64,000 nt of DNA. It comes from Bin80 sp965219915 (lineage in GTDB: Bacteria > Bacteroidota > Rhodothermia > Rhodothermales > Bin80). The position numbers were made by a program, and so were the translations under genes. This document shows positions 32,543 through 41,664 of the stretch, in pieces. The notes beneath the pieces were generated by a model. It did not search any database, was not told the DNA's origin, and saw only the letters and a program-made list of their open reading frames with translations. Within the stretch, counting starts at the first letter, position 1; the number at the start of each line of letters is the position of its first letter. The stretch is taken from contig OZ244794.1 of the NCBI GenBank assembly GCA_965219915.1, forward strand, positions 1,178,001 to 1,242,000, written 5' to 3'.

Positions 32543-32588
32543 GATGTAGATTGCCGGATTGCCCAATATACCGAGCACGGAAATTGAG

Positions 32589-32603
32589 TCAACTATTCAC
32601 TAT
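32589..32603 (-). repeat. Right arm of the inverted pair flanking tnpB
   Basis: Reverse complement ATAGTGAATAGTTGA, 14 of 15 identical to 31306-31320. IS605-type ends are not normally inverted repeats, so either this is chance or the gene sits in another kind of element. Confidence 0.4.
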
Positions 32604-35356
32604 AACTCCCTAAAAAATCCTCCACCAACTGCGGTGAGGCGGTAGCTGAGCCGCAGCATGATATAGCGTCCCAGTGTTTCCGTGCGGCGCTCAGAGATAT
32701 AGCTTGCAGAATTATTGAAGCTCACATCCAGATTTTGGTTGAGCAGATCGTGGACTTCTAGCGTAATTGACGCGCGTTCATCCATGAACAGGCGCTTAAG
32801 TGATGCTCCGATCAGTGCTTTGTTCCTTACGTCTCCAAAAACATCCTGATCATAGGTTTGATAGCGCAGGTCAGCGTTTATGGTCCAGTTAAAGGTCGGA
32901 TGCCAACTCACGTCAAATGTGTAGGAACCGTTGATATACTGCTGATTGAGGTTTGTATTGATTGAGTAGTCGACATAATTGTAGGTTCCCCGAATCCCTG
33001 CCTCCAGTTCAATGATATCCTGATCTCGGTTGGATATGGTAATCCCCAGTCCGTTGCGGACGATTCGACTGGAGTTTTCAGCTGAATTGATGAATTCGGA
33101 CCCTGTAGACAGATTCAGATTGTTATTCAGTCTCACTTTAATGTTAAGTGGCCGGATGGGCATGCCCACACTTGCATTCATCTGAGTATTCCAGCCGGCA
33201 TCGGAGTTTATTGCGCTGACGGTTTGACGAAGTGACGTATCAATTGAACGGGTCGGGACAATTTGATTTCGGGTGTAGGTTGTGCGGAGATATGCAAAAA
33301 TATTCAGGTAGGTCCATGGATCAAAGGACTGAAAGGATCCAGACACCGTGTGACTGGTCTCGGGTTCGAGATCTGGATTCCCTGCATATATCCGAAGTGG
33401 ATTGCGGTTGTCGGAGAAGGGCTGCAGTTCCTGTAGCGTAGGTTCACGTGTATCCGTTCCGTAACGCACCTCCACAGTTTGATTCTCCTTTAATGTTCGC
33501 TTGTATTGTACTTCGGGGAGGATATGTGTATACCCAGCGGTCACGGCAGGCAAATTGTTATCCGAGGTGCCATCAAGTTGTGATCGTTGCAAGTGGACTT
33601 GAAGTGCGAGCCATCCGCTTTCATTGTCTCGTGTCAGCCTCACTCCTGTCCTGTAATAGGTATAGGTGCGTTCAAAGGCACGGCTAAGTCGAGTGTCTAG
33701 CCTACGGACGCGGTCTCTCGTATCGTAGAAGCGTTTATCCTCCTCTCGTCGTGAAAAGTCCCATTCTCCGAAGGTCAGAATGGAAAAACCATTTTCCATG
33801 GGATGCGTCAAGGACAATCGGATATCGGTCCCTTCAGATCTTCCGAACTGATCCTGATCCTGCTGGACCTCTTGCCACGTCATGATATTTCCTGTGCTGG
33901 CAAGACCCGTGCGAGTGAGTAATTCTGCAAGCTCATCATTGTCGGACAACGTGAGGCCAGCCGTCGCAACCAGACTGGTTCCGGTATCTGAGAGTTTTTT
34001 CCTCCAGGTAAGTGTACCAGATCCGTTGATCCTGCTAATTTCTGAATCAACAGCACTTTGGGCTTCATTGATCAAAAGCTGTTGACCGCCGAAGGTTTTT
34101 TGTACCCCTGTTTGCGCAAGGCCAGACAGGCTCCATCGCATCGTACCGCGGGCCCGAATACGATGGCCGGGTGATAGTTGTATCTGTGCGTTGAGGTTTA
34201 CCCTATGTCCTAGATTGTCTGTGTTAGCCGTTGAAAAATCATCTCCGAAAGCGGAAGCATTCTGGCCTGCCAGCTCGTTGCGTTGTGTCGTACTGTTTCG
34301 CAACTGATCCTGCTTGTCTAGGGAATAACTGCCGCGCAAGTAATTGTTTTCCGAGAAATCATGACCGGCATTAAAGCCCACGGTAATGGACTCTGAAAAT
34401 CCGCCGCCACCCGAACCTAGGGACCGGAGCATTTCAGGAGAAATGAAGCTTGTTCCACCACCTGCCATCACCATGCCGACAATGTCTTGGAGACCGAGAC
34501 CGGATTGCCCTACATTATTTGCATTACCGAGAAGAGAAAGTTGGGTGTTTGGAGAAAATCGCATGAGATTCACGCGAGTAGAGTAACGCCCACCCGGTGT
34601 TTGCTCTCCTCCGATAGCTCCCGTCAAATTTCCCATCAGTCCTTGTTTGGCATCTTCCTTGAGCAGAAGATCAATGGTCTTCTCCTCCTGTCCGTCCGGT
34701 ACACCGGTGAACTCTGCCTGATCACTGTCCTTATCGTACACCTGCACTTTATCTACTGCCTGTGCGGGCAGGTTTTTAGTAACAGCTGAGGGGGTATCAG
34801 CGAAGAATTCTTTGCCATCGACCAGAACGTTTTCAACTGTTTCCCCTTGGGCTTTGATGGAGCCATCCGCCTCCACTTCTATACCCGGTAGGCGTTTCAG
34901 TAGATCCTCAACCACATCATTTGGACGAACTGTGAATGCATTGGCGTTGTACTCGAGTGTATCACGCTTAACGACAAACGGGATATGGTCAGCGCTGACT
35001 ATGACCTCGCCCAGTTCCTCGACAAGCGTTGCCATGCTTAATTTTCCGACATCAAGATCTTCATCAAGCAGCGCAATATCCTGACGAAGTGTGGAGAAAC
35101 CGACGTATGTGATTTGGAGGATGTACTCGCCAGCTATAACCCGTCTCAGTATGAACGTACCGTCGGACGCAGATGTAGTGAATTTGGTCAGAACCGAATC
35201 AGTGCGGGTGAGCAGCACCACTGTGGCCTGTGGCAGTGGGAGTTCTTCGTCATCAAACACGCTGCCGCTCACATTAAAACGATCGTTTTGTGCCACGGTG
35301 GCAGGGGCCAACAGCAAAAGAAGCAGTACCGTACTCGCAAGAACAATTAATCTCAT
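32600..35356 (-). CDS. TonB-receptor-like outer-membrane beta-barrel protein
   Basis: The product is 918 residues from ATG 35356 (MRLIVLASTVLLLLLLAPAT); the GTG at 35374 is rejected. Residues 25-105 form a carboxypeptidase-like regulatory domain (FNVSGSVFDDEELPLPQATV, YILQITYVGFSTLRQDI). A plug-like region follows (DTLEYNANAFTVRPNDVVED, LKRLPGIEVEADGSIKAQGE, NVLVDGKEFFADTPSAVTKN), typical of the outer-membrane barrel family PF14905. The barrel ends YIMLRLSYRLTAVGGGFF. It precedes no sugar-binding SusD; instead a GLPGLI protein gene lies 7 bp upstream, a pairing that is common in Bacteroidota. I infer transport of a small ligand or peptide. Confidence 0.88.
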   Translation of the reverse strand: MRLIVLASTVLLLLLLAPATVAQNDRFNVSGSVFDDEELPLPQATVVLLTRTDSVLTKFTTSASDGTFILRRVIAGEYILQITYVGFSTLRQDIALLDEDLDVGKLSMATLVEELGEVIVSADHIPFVVKRDTLEYNANAFTVRPNDVVEDLLKRLPGIEVEADGSIKAQGETVENVLVDGKEFFADTPSAVTKNLPAQAVDKVQVYDKDSDQAEFTGVPDGQEEKTIDLLLKEDAKQGLMGNLTGAIGGEQTPGGRYSTRVNLMRFSPNTQLSLLGNANNVGQSGLGLQDIVGMVMAGGGTSFISPEMLRSLGSGGGGFSESITVGFNAGHDFSENNYLRGSYSLDKQDQLRNSTTQRNELAGQNASAFGDDFSTANTDNLGHRVNLNAQIQLSPGHRIRARGTMRWSLSGLAQTGVQKTFGGQQLLINEAQSAVDSEISRINGSGTLTWRKKLSDTGTSLVATAGLTLSDNDELAELLTRTGLASTGNIMTWQEVQQDQDQFGRSEGTDIRLSLTHPMENGFSILTFGEWDFSRREEDKRFYDTRDRVRRLDTRLSRAFERTYTYYRTGVRLTRDNESGWLALQVHLQRSQLDGTSDNNLPAVTAGYTHILPEVQYKRTLKENQTVEVRYGTDTREPTLQELQPFSDNRNPLRIYAGNPDLEPETSHTVSGSFQSFDPWTYLNIFAYLRTTYTRNQIVPTRSIDTSLRQTVSAINSDAGWNTQMNASVGMPIRPLNIKVRLNNNLNLSTGSEFINSAENSSRIVRNGLGITISNRDQDIIELEAGIRGTYNYVDYSINTNLNQQYINGSYTFDVSWHPTFNWTINADLRYQTYDQDVFGDVRNKALIGASLKRLFMDERASITLEVHDLLNQNLDVSFNNSASYISERRTETLGRYIMLRLSYRLTAVGGGFFREL

Positions 35357-35363
35357 GTGCCTA

Positions 35364-36173
35364 CTAGTTTCCACGGATAATAACTCGATTATTCCATCCA
35401 GATGCTCGTTCTTTCAACCGTTCCTGCACGAGGTTGTCAAACTCTTCCTGAGTCACTGGTCGACCTTTATCGGGGACTGTAATTTCTATTTCGGTGTCAA
35501 GTGTAATGGAAGTGGCTTCGTAGAGTTTACTTCCATCATCAATGGACAGCATTAGAATCAGGCCGGGTAGTCCCCCATAGTTATCTGGACCGAAGGGGGC
35601 GGGGATCTCGGGTGCAAACCACGCTTCCACCGATACGGTGTCCATTGTAGCCGTAGCTTTCATGACCTGTCGATCAAGGAGCATTCCTTCTTCTCCCGTC
35701 AATTTCCAGGCCAGTTCAGGCAGTTCCCCTGCAACCAAAAAGTCACGAGTAAGGAATTTATAATGATTTGTATAGGTTCCGTCATCCAGGTTTCCTACGG
35801 AGGCGATCAACTGGGGTCCTGAACCGCTCGAACCTGAAGCGGCGAACGAGACCGCTATATTCACGTCCCCACCTGCACTTTTCTTCCTAAACCCAGATGT
35901 GCTTTCGCCTTCCTCCTTATCCTCGAGGAGGCGCATACTGCTCAGTGTTTCGTTGAAATCCAGCACGTAGGAACTGGTAACCGATTCTGGAATCATATCC
36001 TTAAACTGCTCCATGAACTGGTCCATTTCGGGAGGCAGCTTAATATCCAGTACAATAGTATGTGCGTACGTAACTGTACCAGACTGAGCGGCAGCATCCT
36101 GCGGGGAGCGTACTGCAAGGGTCATCGCTGCCAAGAAAAGGAGCGATAAGAGTTTATGGGAAGGGAGGATCAT
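35364..36173 (-). CDS. GLPGLI family protein, paired with the outer-membrane receptor
   Basis: The product is 269 residues from ATG 36173, giving a signal region (HKLLSLLFLAAMTLAVRSPQ) that ends DAAAQ. It carries the family motif itself, YGGLPGLILMLSIDDG, after WFAPEIPAPFGPDN. GLPGLI proteins are periplasmic, about 250-290 residues, usually encoded next to outer-membrane receptors of this type; their role is unknown. Only 7 bp separate it from the receptor gene. It is a more distant relative of the three tandem copies at 36758-39872 and has a Ser/Gly-rich insert (AASGSSGSGPQL). Confidence 0.88.
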   Translation of the reverse strand: MILPSHKLLSLLFLAAMTLAVRSPQDAAAQSGTVTYAHTIVLDIKLPPEMDQFMEQFKDMIPESVTSSYVLDFNETLSSMRLLEDKEEGESTSGFRKKSAGGDVNIAVSFAASGSSGSGPQLIASVGNLDDGTYTNHYKFLTRDFLVAGELPELAWKLTGEEGMLLDRQVMKATATMDTVSVEAWFAPEIPAPFGPDNYGGLPGLILMLSIDDGSKLYEATSITLDTEIEITVPDKGRPVTQEEFDNLVQERLKERASGWNNRVIIRGN

Positions 36174-36757
36174 TGAAAAATGACAGGTTAATTTCGAATA
36201 TGTGAAGCACGGCATATTCGTACACAAGAGGGCATTGGCGAAAAACAGCCACTGCGAAATTGCTACGAACATATTCGCTTATAGGTTGCAAGGCATAACA
36301 GAAAAAGAGACTCCCAGATCCATAATCCGGGATGTTTCCAATGCTGACCAGCCCCTCAACGATTGTGATTCCCTGGATATTGCATGTTGTGCTTTAGAGC
36401 GGATCGCTCAGGGCAAATTGCATTACCAACTCCGTCGGGGTGTCGGTTCAACATGAACGCATTTTTAGCTTCTCGTTTACCGGCGTTGTTTACACCTGTG
36501 TCGCTGTCAATTTGCGGGGTGTGCTTCGGCAAATGAATAGCTTCCAGAATGAAACTGAGCTCCTAACGCAGCCGCCAGGCAAGTTGCTTTGGAAGTTGGA
36601 GGAGATTCGGAAATCACTTCTGTGTTAAGTCAGTTCAGGCGAGGAGTGGTGGCAGATTCCAGTGCAACGTCCCTCCTCGAACGTCCGGTACAGAACCCGC
36701 CCATCATAGCTAAAAATAGGTTGCGCGCTGACTCACATCAAATCAATAACCCCAGAA
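36174..36757. other. Intergenic stretch with a decayed copy of the tandem-unit spacer
   Basis: No gene is supported. From about 36440 to 36740 the sequence matches, with many changes, the spacer at 37620-37880: for example TCGTTTACCGGCGT, GTGCTTCGGC, ATGAATAGC, ACGCAGCCGCCAGG and CAGTTCAGGCGAG. This shows that the duplicated unit includes the spacer as well as the gene. Confidence 0.6.
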
Positions 36758-37555
36758 CTACGGCACAAACTGGACACCTCCATCCAAATTCTCTTTCAAG
36801 GTATTCATTTTTTCCATCATGATCTTCATGTACTCCTCCTGTGTTACTGTGATGCCTACTGGCGGGGTGACAGGTTTCTCGGCGACTTCTTTGAGACTTG
36901 TAGCAACAAAGCTAATTTTCGCGGAAAAGACATGCGACATCACGGCGTCTATCGATAATGGTAGGCCCGGAAGGTTGCCAAACTGTTGTGGTCCGGCAGT
37001 TGATGCAATCCCGGGTGCATACCATACTACGGCCTCGAGAGAATCCGAATTAAACTCCGCTTTCTTTACTGCGTGACCAAGAATAGTGCTGTCAACATCA
37101 ACAAGCACCCAGTCAACCCCGTCAATCGATTCGAACTCTTGTGACAGCACATAGGGCACGCTCTCACCTGTATCGGGCATTTTCATCGTGATCGTCCGTT
37201 CTTCAAAATCAAAAAACTGGATCATTCCCGTACTGCCGCCAAAACTTCCAAAGGGACTGACGTTAGGGGAGGGGTTGCGCCGGTCAGGCATCACTGTCTC
37301 CACAAGAGCTTGCGCACCACTGAAATGCAACAGCATTGTTATGGTAACATCCTCGTTTTGCATACTCTCAAATACTTGCGCGCTCTGAGCAACCATAGCC
37401 GAATCTAATGGCATACCTTCTGGCAGATTGGCCATAATCGTTTCCATATCCATTTTCATTTGAGATGTCGTCACGGAGTACTCAACCGTCCCTTCACTCT
37501 GTGCGAGAAGTGAAATGGGGCTTAGGAAAGCGAACAACAGAATTAGATAGCGCAT
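36758..37555 (-). CDS. GLPGLI family protein, tandem copy 1
   Basis: The product is 265 residues from ATG 37555 (MRYLILLFAFLSPISLLAQ signal peptide); the longer start at 37642 adds a non-hydrophobic leader. The mature part begins SEGTVEYSVTTSQMKMDMET and contains the family motif as FGNLPGLPLSIDAV after WYAPGIASTAGPQQ. The C-terminal part is helical and charged (TQEEYMKIMMEKMNTLKENL). GLPGLI proteins are periplasmic partners of receptor systems with no known reaction. This copy has a 9-residue extension near the C-terminus compared with copy 3. Confidence 0.85.
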   Translation of the reverse strand: MRYLILLFAFLSPISLLAQSEGTVEYSVTTSQMKMDMETIMANLPEGMPLDSAMVAQSAQVFESMQNEDVTITMLLHFSGAQALVETVMPDRRNPSPNVSPFGSFGGSTGMIQFFDFEERTITMKMPDTGESVPYVLSQEFESIDGVDWVLVDVDSTILGHAVKKAEFNSDSLEAVVWYAPGIASTAGPQQFGNLPGLPLSIDAVMSHVFSAKISFVATSLKEVAEKPVTPPVGITVTQEEYMKIMMEKMNTLKENLDGGVQFVP

Positions 37556-37921
37556 TGGATTGAAGAATTGATGGTGCTTCGTGATTAACTTCCGGCCATC
37601 TTCATAGGATCCGTTCGCCGTGTCGGTAAAACATGTATACAATCTTCAAATCCTCGTTTACCGGCGTCGTTACACTTTCGTCGGCGCCAAGACGGGGAGC
37701 GTGCTTCGGCGGATGAATAGCAACCAGACGCAGCCGCCAGGGAATTGCCCTTGGACACTGCAGGGTGGATTTATAAATCACTATTGTGGTCAGTCAGTTC
37801 AGGCGAGGGCAGTGCCTGGTTTCAGTGTAATTTCCCTCTTGCACGCTCGCTACAAACCCCACACATCACAGCTAAAGATGTTATGAGCGGCGACCCGCAC
37901 TATGGAAAAGATCACATGAGG

Positions 37922-38707
37922 TTACGGGATAAACAGGGCATCTTCATCCAATTTCTCCTTCAAGGTCTCCACGTGTTCCTGCAAGATCTTCACGTACTCC
38001 TCCCGTGTTACTATGACGCCTACCGGCGGGGTAATCGGTTCCTTCAAGCCTTCAGTGAGACTTTTAGCAACGAGGCTCACTTTCATCGAGTCATTTTGCG
38101 ACATCACGGCATCTATTGATAATGGGAGGCCCGGAAGGTTGCCAAATCCGGACGGTCCGACAGTTGTTGCAATACCGGGGGCATACCACGCTACGACCTC
38201 GAGAGAATCCGAAATAAACTCTGCTTTCTTCACTGCGTGATCCAGAATTGTGCTGTCAACATCAACAAGCACCCAGTTAAGCTTTTGAACTTCTAACGAC
38301 ATCACATAGGGCACGCTCTCACCCATACTTGGCAGTTGGGTTAAGCTTGTCTGCTCTTCAAAATCAACATATACGGTCATCCCCATACTGTTGTCAAAAC
38401 TTCCAAAGGGGCTGACGTTGGGCGTGGGGCTGGGCAGGTCAGGCATCACCATCTCCATAAGAGATTGTGCACCGCTGTAATGCAAAAGCACTGGAATGGT
38501 ATAATGTTGGTTCCGCAAATTCTCCATTGATTGCGCCATCTGCGCGACCATTGCCGAATCCAATTCCATTCCTTCCGGCAGATTGTCCCTGACCGTTTCG
38601 GTATCCATATTTATTTCAGATGTCATGGAGTATTCAACGGTTCCTTCACTCTGTGCGAGAAGTGTAATGGGGCTTAGAAAAGCGAAGAACAGAATCAGAT
38701 AGCGCAT
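37922..38707 (-). CDS. GLPGLI family protein, tandem copy 2
   Basis: The product is 261 residues with the same signal peptide pattern (MRYLILFFAFLSPITLLAQ). Its motif is FGNLPGLPLSIDAVMSQNDS. It differs from the other two in the region around residues 70-120 (MSLEVQKLNWVLVDVDSTIL lacks the DGVD/DLLD insert), so it is the most changed of the tandem set while still open end to end. This suggests that the copies are kept by selection rather than decaying. Function as for the family: unknown periplasmic partner. Confidence 0.85.
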   Translation of the reverse strand: MRYLILFFAFLSPITLLAQSEGTVEYSMTSEINMDTETVRDNLPEGMELDSAMVAQMAQSMENLRNQHYTIPVLLHYSGAQSLMEMVMPDLPSPTPNVSPFGSFDNSMGMTVYVDFEEQTSLTQLPSMGESVPYVMSLEVQKLNWVLVDVDSTILDHAVKKAEFISDSLEVVAWYAPGIATTVGPSGFGNLPGLPLSIDAVMSQNDSMKVSLVAKSLTEGLKEPITPPVGVIVTREEYVKILQEHVETLKEKLDEDALFIP

Positions 38708-39101
38708 TGGTTTGAATAATAATATTTCTCCTGAAAAACCATTTTAAGAGGTTGGAGTCGAGTGGTTTGCTCGCATGAATTCCGTAACAAACCTTGGATA
38801 TGCAGGCCCAGCGACACCAATGTTGCCTTAGTTTCCTTCCAGCATACCTGACCTCGACTCTTCATAGGAGCTTTCCATAATGGGCCTTGTCCAAAATCTG
38901 CAGAATATGTGCATGCCCCGAATATCAGATGACAGGTAACTTTCACGAGCCCACACATATATTCCGTCCCCCAGATGCACCATCGAATCGCCCGAAAACC
39001 CGCTTCGCTGTCAAACGGTCTTTGTAACGCAATAGACCCCATACATCACAGCCAAAGATGTGCCGCTCGCCGACTCAAATCAAGTCCAAGATTACCTCAA
39101 G
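38708..39101. other. Spacer between tandem copies 2 and 3
   Basis: No gene is supported. Near 38990-39090 short matches to the other spacers remain (CACATCACAGC/CATACATCACAGCCAAAGATGT), and the rest has diverged. I see no terminator or promoter I could defend. Confidence 0.45.
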
Positions 39102-39872
39102 CTACGGCACAAATTGGATACTACCCATTTTCTCCATCATGATCTTCATATACTCCTCCTCTGTTACTAAAATGCCCACCGGCGGGGTGATCGGTTCCTC
39201 AAGGCCCTCTGTGATGCTTTGAGCGACATAGTTCATTTTCGCGTACATATTTTGCGACATGATGGCGTCTATTGATAGCGGGAGGCCAGGGAGGTTGGCA
39301 AACTGCTCTGGTCCGGCACTTGAGGCAATACCGGGCGCATACCATACTACAGCCTCAAGAGAATCCGAAATAAACTCCGCTTTCTTTACGGCGTGACCAA
39401 GAATAGTGCTGTCAACATCCACAAACACCCAGTCAAGCAAGTCAATCGCATTTAATTCTCTCGACACCACATACGGCACGCTCTCACCTGTATTAGGCAT
39501 TTTGGTAATGCTTATCTGTTCTTCATAATCAAAATATGCGGTCATCCCCAAATCGTTGTCAAAACTTCCAAAGGGGCTGACGTTGGACATGGGATTGGGC
39601 AGGTCAGGCATCACCGTCTCTACAAGAGCTTTTGATCCACTAAAATGCAACAGCATTGTAACGGTGACTTGCTGGTTCCCCATATTCTCAAATGTTTGCA
39701 CCATCTGTGCGACCATCGCCGAATCTAACTGCATCTCTTCGGGTATATTGGCCATAATCGTTTCCATATCCATTTTCATTTCAGTTGTCGCGGAGTACTC
39801 AACGGTCCCTTCACTTTGTGCAAGGAGTGTAATGGGGCTTAGGAAAGCGAAAAACAGAATCAGATAGCGCAT
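39102..39872 (-). CDS. GLPGLI family protein, tandem copy 3
   Basis: The product is 256 residues (signal MRYLILFFAFLSPITLLAQ; motif FANLPGLPLSIDAIMSQNMY). It is closest to copy 1 in the segment EYSATTEMKMDMETIMANIP but closer to copy 2 in its signal peptide and at SNVSPFGSFDN, which suggests mixing between copies. It ends MEKMGSIQFVP, a shorter tail than copy 1. It is the first copy in the direction of transcription, so a promoter probably lies in 39873-40037. Confidence 0.85.
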   Translation of the reverse strand: MRYLILFFAFLSPITLLAQSEGTVEYSATTEMKMDMETIMANIPEEMQLDSAMVAQMVQTFENMGNQQVTVTMLLHFSGSKALVETVMPDLPNPMSNVSPFGSFDNDLGMTAYFDYEEQISITKMPNTGESVPYVVSRELNAIDLLDWVFVDVDSTILGHAVKKAEFISDSLEAVVWYAPGIASSAGPEQFANLPGLPLSIDAIMSQNMYAKMNYVAQSITEGLEEPITPPVGILVTEEEYMKIMMEKMGSIQFVP

Positions 39873-40037
39873 TAGTAAGAATGATAGATGGTGCGCGTGG
39901 TAAACTTCTGATGTCCTTTTAGGATCCGTGCACGGTATCAGCTATAACAGGCTCATTCCATGACAGCTCCTTGCCCGAGAGGACGGGGAGCTGCCATACG
40001 GAAATTCCACGTTCTGAATAATCCAAAAGGGGATGGA

Positions 40038-41366
40038 TTATGGCACAAGAAATAAGGGCATGGTTTGCATTCCAGGAGTGCGGATCCAATAGGTCCCGAC
40101 AGGGAGTCCAGACAAGGAAAGGATAATATCTCTTCGGCATAAGGTTGTCTGTGTCCGTACGCGTTGCCCCAACTGGTTATAGACTTCAATAATCCCACAT
40201 GTTGGGTTGACCAACTGAATATTCACCGAACTCTTACCAATTCGTGCAGGATTGGGGAATAGACCAAATTGAGAGGGGTCTGGGCGAGCGTCAGATGATG
40301 TAGGAGTACCTGCTCCCAGAGCGCTTGCGCCGGGAAGCACCTCACCATCGAAATCAAATAATGCAAGATTTTCCCAGTGGGAACCGAAGCGGGGGGCAGC
40401 GATGTATTCAGGTGCCCAGTAGCAAATGCCTGAAGACACATGCTCCCATAGTTTTCTGATGAAGGCAGCTTGCCCATCTGGTGTTGCAGGATAGCCCGGT
40501 AGCACGTGTTCAGGCAGACCGACAGGGTTGTGCGTGTTATCTTTCCATAGGAGTGTCCATGGATACGCGGTCTCGATTAGCATAACAGGTTTGCCGAAAC
40601 GGTTCTCCAATTGCTGAACCACCTCGGAAAACTGGTCAAATGGGCCATGCCAAAACGGATAGTATGAGATACCGATTAGATCATAGTCAAGTGCATAAGG
40701 TGCGAGGTTATCAAAAAACCAATTTGCTCCGCCAGGGTCGCCTCCCCGATCAATATGCAGCATGATCTGGGCTGAGCTGGCATCCCGTACGGCTATTGCT
40801 GCCGCGCGCAGAAGCCCCGCCAGTCTTTCCCATTGGGCCGGAACATTATATGAGCCCCCAACGCGTCCAGTGTTCCATAGCATGCCGGTGGTGATTTCGT
40901 TGCCGGTCTGAACGATTATCGGGGGTGTGCCTTGTTCTGTCAGGGCTTGAATGGCCTGGTAGGTATGCTCGTAGACGCTGTCACGCAGTGCAGGCTCCGA
41001 AAGGCTGGACCACGCAGAGGGTTTCTGCTGTACACTTGGATCCGCCCATGTATCCGAGTAATGCAGATTGAGAATGATCTTCAGATTGAGATCATGTCCC
41101 CTGCGCGCAAGTTCCAGCATATGCGGCAACCCGTCGCGTCGTTCATTTGGCGTATGGAAAAGCCTCAACCGAATACTGTTCAGGCCGTTGTTGTGCAGAA
41201 TTTGGAGGGCATCTCCTACAATATTCTGGGATGTGTACACGGCACCGCCCCGCTCCAGTTCATCCAGCATAGAAACATCTGCACAGCGAAGCGGCTGGGA
41301 TTCTGCGAATGGTGCTATCAATAAAATCCCCAGTAAGCAGATAAGTACGCTGTAATTGAATTGCAT
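40038..41366 (-). CDS. GH53 endo-beta-1,4-galactanase with T9SS-type tail
   Basis: The product is 442 residues with a signal peptide (VLICLLGILLIAPFAESQ). The GH53 barrel reads RCADVSMLDELERGGAVY, LNSIRLRLFHTPNERRDG, LNLKIILNLHYSDTWADP, with the acid/base Glu in IIVQTGNEITTGMLWNTG near residue 156 and the nucleophile in PVMLIETAYPW near 263. It hydrolyses beta-1,4-galactan of arabinogalactan or pectin side chains. The last 75 residues form a sorting tail (LFPNPARIGKSSVNIQLVNP, VYNQLGQRVRTQTTL, LPVGTYWIRT). A secreted or surface polysaccharide hydrolase; no other carbohydrate genes are adjacent. Confidence 0.93.
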   Translation of the reverse strand: MQFNYSVLICLLGILLIAPFAESQPLRCADVSMLDELERGGAVYTSQNIVGDALQILHNNGLNSIRLRLFHTPNERRDGLPHMLELARRGHDLNLKIILNLHYSDTWADPSVQQKPSAWSSLSEPALRDSVYEHTYQAIQALTEQGTPPIIVQTGNEITTGMLWNTGRVGGSYNVPAQWERLAGLLRAAAIAVRDASSAQIMLHIDRGGDPGGANWFFDNLAPYALDYDLIGISYYPFWHGPFDQFSEVVQQLENRFGKPVMLIETAYPWTLLWKDNTHNPVGLPEHVLPGYPATPDGQAAFIRKLWEHVSSGICYWAPEYIAAPRFGSHWENLALFDFDGEVLPGASALGAGTPTSSDARPDPSQFGLFPNPARIGKSSVNIQLVNPTCGIIEVYNQLGQRVRTQTTLCRRDIILSLSGLPVGTYWIRTPGMQTMPLFLVP

Positions 41367-41664
41367 CTAACTTGAATGGTCGCACTTGGCCCCGTCAGAG
41401 AGTAGATTGAAAGTTCACGCTAGTGAGCATGTATGGATAAGCGGCCTGCCTGTTGCCTGAGCATAGGGTAATTTCGTCCAATGCCGGCGAGCCGGTGTAA
41501 TCCCGCGAGCGCATGGACGATCAAACAGTATGGAGCGGCAAAGCCCCCCGTAGGTACCTCGCCGAGTTGCTTTATGTGGCCTGTGTGCCCCGGTTTTTTT
41601 CCTCCTATGTTCCTGATAAATATAATTAAGTCGTATTATCCTCTTCCAACCTTAATCCAGATCG

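Larger units (their letters stand above)
36440..39930 (-). repeat. Tandem triplication of a GLPGLI gene plus spacer (about 1.2 kb unit)
   Basis: Three copies of gene plus spacer run head to tail on the minus strand (genes at 36758-37555, 37922-38707, 39102-39872). Genes share MRYLIL(L/F)FAFLSPI at the start and NLPGLPLSIDA in the middle. The spacers before copies 1 and 3 also align (for example GATGGTG...TTAACTTC and AGGATCCGT). The spacer between copies 2 and 3 has diverged most. Confidence 0.75.
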
